DNA from: Chthoniobacterales bacterium
Lineage (GTDB): Bacteria > Verrucomicrobiota > Verrucomicrobiia > Chthoniobacterales > UBA10450
Length of the DNA stretch: 6,202 nucleotides
Reading direction: 5' to 3'
Assembly: GCA_013695905.1 (NCBI GenBank)
Contig: JACCZQ010000093.1
Span: 1-6,202, forward strand
Shown here piece after piece: positions 1 to 5,039 of the stretch; positions within the stretch are counted from its first letter, which is position 1, and the number at the start of each line of letters is the position of its first letter. A program made the translations under genes and the position numbers. Below the pieces are notes generated by a model. The model was given only the letters and a program-made list of their open reading frames with translations. It was not told where the DNA came from and ran no database searches.

Positions 1-249
1 CATGTGCACAGTGATTACCTGAACAACATCTCGATCGGCATCTGTCTGGTCGGCGATTTCAACCGCGACCAGCCGACGCGCGCGCAGCTGGCGGCGACGG
101 AGGAGTTGATCCGGTATCTGCGGGAGCGTTGCGGGAAGGCGGACGGGCGAACGATCGGGGTGCGCCCGCACAAGGAGATGAATCCGCCGCGCTGGGCGAC
201 GGATTGTCCGGGCGATGCGTTCCCGTACGCGTGGTTCCGGCGGTTTTGA
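1..249 (+). CDS. N-acetylmuramoyl-L-alanine amidase / PGRP-like domain protein, C-terminal part (5' end outside window)
   Basis: The reading frame is open from base 1 and ends at TGA 247-249, giving 82 visible residues; the N-terminus lies upstream. The sequence fits the end of an Amidase_2/PGRP (type-2 amidase) domain: a core strand reading ISIGICLVGDFN, then PTRAQLAATEELIRYL (the usual 'P-T-x-x-Q' helix), then a segment with His57 (visible numbering) and ATDCPGD with Cys69. In T7-lysozyme-like amidases a His and a Cys in these places are the second and third zinc ligands; the first His would lie upstream. Family role: cleaving the bond between N-acetylmuramic acid and L-alanine in peptidoglycan. 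The protein ends in FPYAWFRRF. A second copy of this ending is found at 1527-1595. Whether the protein is secreted cannot be judged because the start is missing. A GTG at position 4 is not a credible start, as it lies inside the domain. Confidence 0.85.
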   Translation, partial: HVHSDYLNNISIGICLVGDFNRDQPTRAQLAATEELIRYLRERCGKADGRTIGVRPHKEMNPPRWATDCPGDAFPYAWFRRF

Positions 250-253
250 GGAT

Positions 254-325
254 GTGAATGGTGATGAGTGATCGGTGGATGGAGGAGCCCATTCACGATT
301 CACCGATCACTATTCACCTTTCAAC
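254..325. repeat. Inverted repeat hairpin built of 7-bp units
   Basis: Four consecutive heptamers of the form GTGRNNN (GTGAATG, GTGATGA, GTGATCG, GTGGATG; 254-281) are followed, after a short spacer, by complementary heptamers (ATTCACG, ATTCACC, GATCACT, ATTCACC; 291-318). Bases 260-277 pair with 301-318 at 16 of 18 positions, leaving a 23-base loop that can pair a little further. The hairpin starts 5 bases after the amidase stop codon and has no U-run after it. It may act as a 3' processing or stability element, or be a dispersed short repeat; the sequence does not decide between these. Confidence 0.7.
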
Positions 326-374
326 CTGCCGGGGAGGAATTGACGACCCGGCTCGGCGCGCGCAGTTTGAGCCT

Positions 375-929
375 ATGCTCCCGACGACCCATCGATGCAT
401 GACGGCAAAAGAATTTAGCCAACTGCCGGAGGGACCGCCGTATTTTCAACTCATTCGGGGGGAACTCTTCATGTCACCATCACCACGGTACAGGCACCAG
501 GAAATCGTTGGGAATATTTTCTCCGCGATCCGAGAGTATTTGCGGAGAAACCGCGTGGGGAAAGTCGTGATTGCTCCTTCCGACGTCGAGCTTTCGCCTG
601 ATGATGTCTATGAACCCGACATTTACTTCGTTTCGAAGGAACGGCTCGGCATTTTTACGGAACAAGGGGCGAGCGGCGCGCCCGATTTGGTGGTCGAGGT
701 GCTCTCGCCGGGAACGGCGAAACTCGATTTGGGCCCGAAGCGCGAAGTCTATGCCAGCGTGGGGGTGAAGGAGATGTGGCTGGTCGATGAGCGCCGGAGC
801 AAGATCGATCTCTATTTGCTGCACGGAACGGAATTGACGCTCGTGCGTACCGTGGTGGCGGGGGACACGATCGAAACGCCCCTCATTCCCGGCCTGAGCC
901 TGGACGTCCGCGAAATTTTCGAATCGTAG
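375..929 (+). CDS. Uma2 family protein (DUF820, PD-(D/E)XK nuclease fold)
   Basis: A 184-residue protein of the usual Uma2 length. The N-terminal block MTAKEFSQLPEGPPYFQLIRGELF matches the family opening (M-T-x-x-E-F ... L-I-x-G-E-L). The nuclease-like core follows: EPDIYFV (Asp82), APDLVVEVLSPGT (Asp104, Glu108) and VKEMWLVD (Lys132), ending in a strand-rich tail with the typical I-P-G-L. These acidic residues are the ones expected to hold metal in a PD-(D/E)XK fold. The cellular role of the family is unknown; 'putative restriction endonuclease' labels are based on the fold only. I chose ATG 375 because homologs begin a few residues before MTxxEF. An in-frame ATG at 258 would add 39 residues translated from the hairpin repeat. 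ATG 399 is the other possibility. There is no strong ribosome site; a GGAGG at 333-337 is too far upstream. The gene stands alone with its own terminator. By eye its third positions are less G/C-rich than in glgX, which would fit acquisition by transfer. Confidence 0.85.
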   Translation: MLPTTHRCMTAKEFSQLPEGPPYFQLIRGELFMSPSPRYRHQEIVGNIFSAIREYLRRNRVGKVVIAPSDVELSPDDVYEPDIYFVSKERLGIFTEQGASGAPDLVVEVLSPGTAKLDLGPKREVYASVGVKEMWLVDERRSKIDLYLLHGTELTLVRTVVAGDTIETPLIPGLSLDVREIFES

Positions 930-956
930 CGCCATTGTGCTCACGCCTGCAGAGCG

Positions 957-982
957 AGCGGGCATTTTGCCCGCTGTTTTGT
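957..982 (+). terminator. Intrinsic terminator behind the Uma2 gene
   Basis: A perfect 7-bp GC-rich stem, AGCGGGC (957-963) pairing with GCCCGCT (969-975), closes a 5-base ATTTT loop and is followed by GTTTTGT. It lies 27 bases after the Uma2 stop codon. The downstream U-run is short, so termination may be incomplete. Confidence 0.65.
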
Positions 983-1268
983 CAACGCGATGAGACGGCA
1001 ATTGAAAACGCATTTCCTGACGGCTAGTTCCGACGCCTTTTGGGGGCGACGCAGGAGAAGCCTGCGCTGCCAATCCCGGGGAAAATCATCGACTCGACGG
1101 AATAGATTTGCCTAACGGAGAAAAATCATTCTCATGGCAGCTTTCCCTCCTGCGAAACCCGCGTTTGCAGCACCCCGCCGTTCTAATCGTATGCGCCGCC
1201 CGCGGCAGAGGCGCGGATAACGATCCGCCTGTTTGCCAAACTATCGCCCAGCCTCGCGCGAACCTCTC
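983..1268. other. Gene-free stretch, no recognisable coding sequence
   Basis: No credible gene on either strand. There is a 6-bp hairpin, CGCAGG (1050-1055) with CCTGCG (1061-1066), without a U-run. A 28-codon ORF, ATG 1134 to TAA 1218-1220, encodes an Arg/Pro/Ala-rich peptide with no recognised family; GGAG at 1117-1120 lies about 13 bases upstream of it. Its composition looks like translated GC-rich non-coding DNA. The stretch may be degraded remains of the upstream part of the dockerin-like gene, but nothing recognisable survives. Confidence 0.5.
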
Positions 1269-1492
1269 AGCAACGGGACTGCAACCAGCGATGTCGTAAT
1301 TTCGATAAGCATTTTGCTCGGCGATACGACTGGTAACGGGACGGTAAACGCCTCGGATGTAGGGCAGGTAAAGTCGAAATCTGGTCAGAGTGTCGATGCG
1401 ACTAATTTTCGTCAGGATGTCAACGCCAACGGTCGATTAATGCCAGTGATATCGGCTTGGTAAAATCGCAGTCTGGTGCAGCGTTGCCGTAA
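1269..1492 (+). pseudogene. Dockerin-like C-terminal tail of a large surface protein, truncated and frameshifted
   Basis: In the frame that includes 1269, a sequence reads SNGTATSDVVISISILLGDTT and continues GNGTVNASDVGQVKSKSG, then ATNFRQDVNANGR up to about base 1435. This is the first repeat, and the start of the second, of a dockerin type I-like pair (G-D-x-x-G-N-G-x-V-N-A-S-D calcium-loop pattern). In the original frame the text then becomes nonsense and stops at TAA 1461-1463. One frame over, from ATT 1436, it continues INASDIGLVKSQSGAALP and stops at TAA 1490-1492, exactly the expected second repeat and family ending. One base has been lost between 1434 and 1436. Nothing recognisable precedes about 1269, so the gene has lost nearly all of its body. 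Such domains usually end very large secreted proteins; here only a scar remains. A sequencing error could explain the frameshift but not the missing N-terminus. Confidence 0.75.
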
Positions 1493-1526
1493 ACCACGGC
1501 ACTCGGGCGGTCTGCGGTCAGCCCTG

Positions 1527-1595
1527 AATCCGCCACGCTGGGCGACTGACTGCCTTGGAGACGATTTCCCTTACGGCTGGTTCCGCCGCTTCTGA
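1527..1595 (+). pseudogene. C-terminal remnant of a second amidase/PGRP gene
   Basis: Twenty-two codons read NPPRWATDCLGDDFPYGWFRRF and end in TGA 1593-1595. They match the last 22 residues of the amidase at 181-246 in 19 places, including the zinc-ligand-type Cys. The 69 bases agree at 53 positions, and 10 of the 16 differences are silent codon changes. The copies therefore diverged for a long time while still under selection for protein sequence, before this one lost its upstream part. Upstream in the same frame (HSGGLRSAL) there is no amidase homology and the zinc-ligand His is absent, so no function is expected. It lies 34 bases after the dockerin-like remnant and 3 bases before a large inverted repeat. 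Confidence 0.75.
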
Positions 1596-1598
1596 AAT

Positions 1599-1686
1599 GG
1601 GGGGGGCCTCAGTGCCCCGATTGAATCGGGGCTGCGAAGCGATGGGCCCCTATAGATCACGTAATCGGGGCGCTGAGGCCCCTCCC
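1599..1686. repeat. Long GC-rich inverted repeat with alternative pairings (possible terminator)
   Basis: Bases 1599-1622 pair with 1663-1686: a G-tract plus GGCCTCAG against CTGAGGCC plus CCTCCC, then GCCCCGATT against AATCGGGGC. The only non-Watson-Crick positions in 24 are two G-T pairs (1602/1683 and 1613/1672). The block AATCGGGGC occurs twice (1624-1632 and 1663-1671), so GCCCCGATT (1614-1622) can pair either locally or with the distant arm. A five-T run (1690-1694) follows 3 bases after the stem, so it can serve as a terminator for the + strand, closing off the amidase remnant and insulating glgX. It may instead be a member of a dispersed repeat family. Confidence 0.7.
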
Positions 1687-1762
1687 ACATTTTTGACTGC
1701 CCCGGGCTGTCGCCGTGCGTTGCCAAGCGCAGGGGCGTAGCGGATAGGAACCGTTCCGCAAT

Positions 1763-4045
1763 ATGACACCAGTAAAGATTTGGCTCGGATATCCATACCC
1801 GCTGGGCGCCACCTGGATGGGGAATGGCGTGAACTTTGCGATTTTCTCGGAGAACGCGACCTCGGTGGATCTTTGTCTGTTCGACCAGGTGGAGTCGGCG
1901 CAGGAAAATATCCGCATTCCGATGACGGAACACACCGACCAGGTGTGGCATTTGTTTCTGCCGGATGTGCGGCCGGGACAGCTCTATGGTTACCGGGTTT
2001 ATGGCCCGTACGATCCGGAGCGGGGGATGCGGTTTAACAGCTCGAAGTTACTGATCGATCCCTACGCGAAGGCGATCGCCGGTCACATCGAGTGGTCGGA
2101 CGAGATGTTCGGCTACGTCGTGGGCGCTGAGGCCGGTGACATGACACGCGATTTCCGGGATGACGCGTGGGGCATGCCGAAGGCGGTGGTGATCGATCCG
2201 GCGTTCGATTGGGGCGGTGACAAGCCGCCGCGCACGCCGCTGAATCATTCGGTGATCTACGAGATGCACGTGAAGGGGTTCACAAGGCTCTGCCCCGATG
2301 TGCCGAAGGAACTCCGCGGGACCTACGCGGGACTCGGCAGTGCGGGCGCGATCAAATACCTGAAGGATCTCGGCATCACGGCGGTGGAGTTGCTGCCGGT
2401 GCATTCGTTCGTGAACGACAAGATTCTTGTCGATAAAGGGCTGACGAATTACTGGGGCTACAACAGCATTGGCTACTTCGCGCCGGAGGCGAAATACTCC
2501 AGCAGCGGCTCGAGCGGCGGGCAGGTCTCCGAGTTTAAGGGGATGGTGCGGAATCTCCACGCGGCCGGCCTCGAGGTGATCCTCGACGTGGTCTACAACC
2601 ACACGGGCGAGGGGAATCACATGGGGCCGACGTTGAGCTTCCGCGGCATCGATAACCACGCCTACTACTGGCTCTCACCGGATGATCTGCGGTTCTACAT
2701 GGACTTCACCGGCACGGGGAACACGTTCAACCTGCTCCATTCGCGCACGCTCCAGCTGGTGATGGACAGTCTCCGCTATTGGGTGCTGGAAATGCATGTC
2801 GATGGATTCCGTTTCGACCTCGCTTCGACGCTGGCACGTGATTTCGGCGGCGTGAACAAGCTCCATGCGTTCTTCGAGATCATTCACCAGGACCCGGTGC
2901 TCTCGCAGGTGAAGCTAATCGCGGAGCCGTGGGACGTCGGCGATGGCGGGTATCAGGTGGGGAATTTCCCGGTGCTCTGGGCGGAGTGGAATGGCAAGTA
3001 CCGCGACGCGGTGCGGAGCTTCTGGAAGGGCGACGAAAGCCGCATCGGTGAGATGGCGTATCGCCTCACCGGCAGCCCCGATCTGTATCAGCACAATGGC
3101 CGCCGGCCGTATGCGAGCATCAACTTCATCACCGCGCATGACGGATTCACGCTGAACGATCTCGTCAGCTACAACGACAAGCACAACGAGGCGCACGGCG
3201 AGAACAACAACGACGGCGACAACAACAATCACTCGTGGAATCACGGCGTCGAAGGGCCGACGGACGATCCCGATATCAATGAATTGCGCGCCCGGCAGCG
3301 GCGCAATCTGCTCACGACGCTGCTGCTCTCGCAGGGCGTGCCGATGATCTGTGCCGGCGACGAATGGGCGCGGACGCAGCACGGGAACAACAACGCGTAT
3401 TGCCAGGATAACGAAATCAGCTGGTTCACCTGGGATCGGACGGAAGAGCAGGAGCAGTTGCTCGAGTTCACGAAGAACCTGATCAAGCTTCGCCACGAGC
3501 ACCCGGTCTTTCGGCGGCCGAAATTCTTTCAGGGGCGGCGGATTCGCGGCTCCGAGATCAAGGACGTGATGTGGTTCAATCCCGGCGGCAACGAGATGAG
3601 CGAGGAGGAATGGAATTCCCCCATCGTCCGGTGCCTCGGCATGCTGCTGAGCGGCGACACCATCGACGTGCTCAGCTTCGAAGGTGAGCCGATTCGCGAC
3701 CAGACTTTCCTGCTCTTGATCAATGCGCACTACGAGACAATCCCGTTCGTGTTGCCCGGTGAGGAGCACCTCGAGTGGCGGCTGGTGATGGACACGGTCG
3801 ATGAAGACGGGTTCGTGGAGAATGGCGACACTTATGCGTCGGGCGACGACTTTTTGGTGGAAGGGCGCGCGACGAAGTTGCTGCGGCTGACCGCTGGTTC
3901 CCAGGCGAAAGCGCGACATGAATCCTGGAAGAAGCGGCAGGTGGAAGTCCCGCGCAGCGAGCGCCCGGAGGCCATCGCGCACCGTCGCGGCACAGCAAAA
4001 CCGCGACAAAAGAAAGTAGCGGCGACGCCGGAATCAGGGGCGTGA
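1763..4045 (+). CDS. glgX: Glycogen debranching enzyme GlgX (isoamylase-type, GH13)
   Basis: A 760-residue enzyme that hydrolyses alpha-1,6 branches of glycogen, or of limit dextrins left by phosphorylase, in the cytoplasm. The N-terminal CBM48-like domain (about residues 5-110) opens with the family signature YPLGATW...[12 protein letters not shown]. The GH13 barrel follows with all expected motifs: DVVYNH (Asp275, His280), GFRFDLAS with nucleophile Asp352, LIAEPWD with acid/base Glu388, and [12 protein letters not shown] with transition-state Asp460. GlgX-typical blocks NYWGYN and [20 protein letters not shown] are also present. The C-terminal beta domain ends near residue 705. A basic tail of about 55 residues (many Lys/Arg/Glu, ending TPESGA) makes it longer than the usual ~700 residues. 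ATG 1763 places the signature at the usual distance from the N-terminus; AGGAA at 1746-1750 is a weak, distant ribosome site. Its stop codon overlaps the GTG of a HAD-gene remnant (GTGA, 4042-4045), so glgX and that gene were probably once translationally coupled. Confidence 0.97.
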   Translation: MTPVKIWLGYPYPLGATWMGNGVNFAIFSENATSVDLCLFDQVESAQENIRIPMTEHTDQVWHLFLPDVRPGQLYGYRVYGPYDPERGMRFNSSKLLIDPYAKAIAGHIEWSDEMFGYVVGAEAGDMTRDFRDDAWGMPKAVVIDPAFDWGGDKPPRTPLNHSVIYEMHVKGFTRLCPDVPKELRGTYAGLGSAGAIKYLKDLGITAVELLPVHSFVNDKILVDKGLTNYWGYNSIGYFAPEAKYSSSGSSGGQVSEFKGMVRNLHAAGLEVILDVVYNHTGEGNHMGPTLSFRGIDNHAYYWLSPDDLRFYMDFTGTGNTFNLLHSRTLQLVMDSLRYWVLEMHVDGFRFDLASTLARDFGGVNKLHAFFEIIHQDPVLSQVKLIAEPWDVGDGGYQVGNFPVLWAEWNGKYRDAVRSFWKGDESRIGEMAYRLTGSPDLYQHNGRRPYASINFITAHDGFTLNDLVSYNDKHNEAHGENNNDGDNNNHSWNHGVEGPTDDPDINELRARQRRNLLTTLLLSQGVPMICAGDEWARTQHGNNNAYCQDNEISWFTWDRTEEQEQLLEFTKNLIKLRHEHPVFRRPKFFQGRRIRGSEIKDVMWFNPGGNEMSEEEWNSPIVRCLGMLLSGDTIDVLSFEGEPIRDQTFLLLINAHYETIPFVLPGEEHLEWRLVMDTVDEDGFVENGDTYASGDDFLVEGRATKLLRLTAGSQAKARHESWKKRQVEVPRSERPEAIAHRRGTAKPRQKKVAATPESGA

Positions 4046-4185
4046 TCCGCGCTGCCATCTTCGATCTCGATGGGACGCTGGTCGATTCCAACGATCTGCA
4101 CGTAGAAGCGTGGCGGGAGACGTTCCGGCATTTCGGAAAAGAGTTCACGGCGAGCGAGCTGCACCAGCGATCACCGAGGTGGTGA
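4042..4185 (+). pseudogene. HAD-superfamily phosphatase, N-terminal fragment (3' part deleted)
   Basis: From GTG 4042, overlapping the glgX stop by the GTGA arrangement, the frame reads [20 protein letters not shown] and continues EAWRETFRHFGKEF. This is the start of a HAD phosphatase of the beta-phosphoglucomutase/phosphoglycolate phosphatase type. Asp8 (nucleophile) and Asp10 of motif DxDGTLxDS are intact, and the cap domain begins. HAD homology stops at about residue 42 (Gln, 4165-4167). The frame then runs a few codons into foreign sequence and stops at TGA 4183-4185. A complete protein would have about 200-230 residues, so motifs II-IV (Thr/Ser, Lys, acidic pair) are all missing and it cannot be an active phosphatase. 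The lost enzyme may have acted on a sugar phosphate, given its coupling to glgX, but that is inference. Confidence 0.85.
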
Positions 4186-4361
4186 AGAACGCAGGAGTCG
4201 AAGGGTGGTCTTTCGCCGCGCCTTCCTCGATCCATACTGCCGTGGCGGAATTGCTGCCGCAGGAAGTGCGAAATCGCATCGTCGAGCACGTGAAGTCCGA
4301 TTTGGTGAAGACCGAGCCGGCGAATCTCGCGCAGCATTTCCGTTCGCTGCAGCCGATTTGA
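4167..4361 (+). pseudogene. 'Host attachment protein' family (baeRF-like), C-terminal fragment
   Basis: In a different frame from the HAD fragment, bases 4167-4358 encode ITEVVKNAGVEGWSFAAPSS followed by IHTAVAELLPQEVRNRI and EHVKSDLVKTEPANLAQHF, ending at TGA 4359-4361. This matches, from memory, the last half of small bacterial proteins annotated 'host attachment protein' / 'protein required for attachment to host cells' (pattern: lysine-rich helix, W-x-x-A-A-P, I, L-x-P-x-V-R, D-L-x-K, H-F). Full members have about 140-150 residues; the first half is missing. A start such as GTG 4110 would lie inside the HAD-coding DNA and give an unrelated N-terminus. The function of the family is poorly known; the name comes from Agrobacterium attachment work, and the fold is thought to relate to release-factor eRF1 domains. 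The fragment probably has no function. Confidence 0.65.
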
Positions 4362-4367
4362 GGGATC

Positions 4368-4405
4368 GCGCCAGCAGCTGGCGCAGCTCTCGATTCTCGT
4401 CGAGA
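4368..4405 (+). promoter_or_regulatory. Two stem-loops ahead of the hibernation-factor gene
   Basis: The first stem is GCGCCAG (4368-4374) with CTGGCGC (4378-4384) around a 3-base loop. The second is TCTCGA (4388-4393) with TCGAGA (4400-4405) around a 6-base loop. They fill most of the 71-base gap before ATG 4433. Neither has a clear U-run. They may form a weak terminator for the upstream fragment or part of the 5' leader of the hibernation-factor gene. No convincing promoter boxes can be named. Confidence 0.35.
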
Positions 4406-4432
4406 CTCTCGTAATCTACTCCGTAGCTATCT

Positions 4433-4993
4433 ATGCAATTACCCGTCGAAATTTCTTACCGTGGAGTCGAGAAGTCTCCGGAAATTGACGATTTGATCCG
4501 CACGAAAGCAGCGCGCCTCGATCGCTTTTGCGATCACATCACGCGCTGCGACGTGGCGGTCGAACAACCAAACCAGCAGCAGCGTTCCGGAAACCCGTTC
4601 CGGGTCCGCATCGATCTCACGGTGCCGCCGGGGCACGAGCTGGTCGCGGACGAAAAGCAGACCGAGCACGAGATGCACGAGCCGCTCACGAAAATTATCA
4701 ACGACGCGTTTAAGACGATGGAGCGGCAGCTGAAGGATCTCGTCGAGAAGCAGCGGCACGAGGTGAAAACGCACGCCGAGCCGCGGGCGCTGATCACGAA
4801 ATTGTTCAGCGATTACGGCTTCATCACCGATGGCGGTGGAGTGGACATCTACTTCCACCGGAACGCGGTGGTGAACTCCGGCTTCGCGGAGCTGAAGGTG
4901 GGCGCGGAGGTGCGGTTCGACCTGTCACACGGGGAGATGGGGCCGCAGGCAAGTACCGTCCACATTGTGAGCACGGGCGGGCCGAAGCTGTAG
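4433..4993 (+). CDS. hpf: Ribosome hibernation factor (HPF/RaiA, S30AE domain) with C-terminal cold-shock domain
   Basis: A 186-residue protein with two domains. Residues 2-105 are an S30AE/HPF domain: PVEISYRGVEKSPEIDDLI, a basic helix KAARLDRF, CDVAVEQP, and strand FRVRIDLTVPPGHELVA, then a long helix (TKIINDAFKTMERQLKDLVE). This domain binds the 30S decoding region and holds ribosomes inactive in stationary phase or stress. Residues 119-180 form a cold-shock (OB-fold) domain: KLFSDYGFI (RNP1-like), VDIYFHRNAVV (RNP2-like), FAELKVGAEVRF, GEMGPQAS. Long HPFs of other bacteria carry a different C-terminal dimerisation domain; here a nucleic-acid-binding domain takes its place. ATG 4433 fits the domain start; there is no clear Shine-Dalgarno sequence. 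The gene is convergent with ftsH, 46 bases away, and its upstream neighbour is a gene fragment, so it probably has its own promoter. Confidence 0.9.
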   Translation: MQLPVEISYRGVEKSPEIDDLIRTKAARLDRFCDHITRCDVAVEQPNQQQRSGNPFRVRIDLTVPPGHELVADEKQTEHEMHEPLTKIINDAFKTMERQLKDLVEKQRHEVKTHAEPRALITKLFSDYGFITDGGGVDIYFHRNAVVNSGFAELKVGAEVRFDLSHGEMGPQASTVHIVSTGGPKL

Positions 4994-5011
4994 CTCCGGT
5001 CGGAGATTTTC
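4994..5011 (+). terminator. Possible weak terminator after hpf
   Basis: Immediately after the hpf stop, CTCC (4994-4997) can pair with GGAG (5002-5005) around GGTC, or as CTCCG/CGGAG with a 2-base loop, followed by ATTTTC. The stem is very short. A second, imperfect stem lies at 5016-5031 (CCGAAG with CTTCCGG, one bulge) and could serve the opposite strand. Both are within the 46-base gap between convergent genes, where termination of both transcripts is expected. Confidence 0.3.
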
Positions 5012-5039
5012 GGGGCCGAAGCCTCTTCCGGGGCAGGAC

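Noticed and set aside
254..325. CRISPR-like array
   Set aside because: The units are 7 bases long, contiguous and degenerate, without spacers; it is a hairpin of short tandem repeats.
258..374. Extended Uma2 start at ATG 258, adding 39 residues
   Set aside because: The extra residues are translated from the heptamer hairpin and do not resemble the Uma2 N-terminus, which is already complete from ATG 375.
1050..1066. CGCAGG/CCTGCG hairpin as a second terminator
   Set aside because: Six base pairs with no U-run and no gene just upstream; could be chance in GC-rich DNA.
1134..1220. Small 28-codon ORF with a GGAG about 13 bases upstream
   Set aside because: The peptide is Arg/Pro/Ala-rich with no recognised family and sits among gene relics; too short and compositionally plain to call.
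1720..1748. Possible sigma-70 promoter for glgX (TTGCCA, 17 bases, GATAGG)
   Set aside because: The -35 box is fair but the -10 box matches at only three positions, and the start point would fall almost on the ATG.
2915..4009. 364-codon open frame on the minus strand opposite glgX
   Set aside because: It lies entirely within glgX, a full-length gene with all catalytic motifs. The antisense translation is rich in Arg/Val/Ala with no recognisable domain, as expected for a shadow frame in GC-rich DNA.
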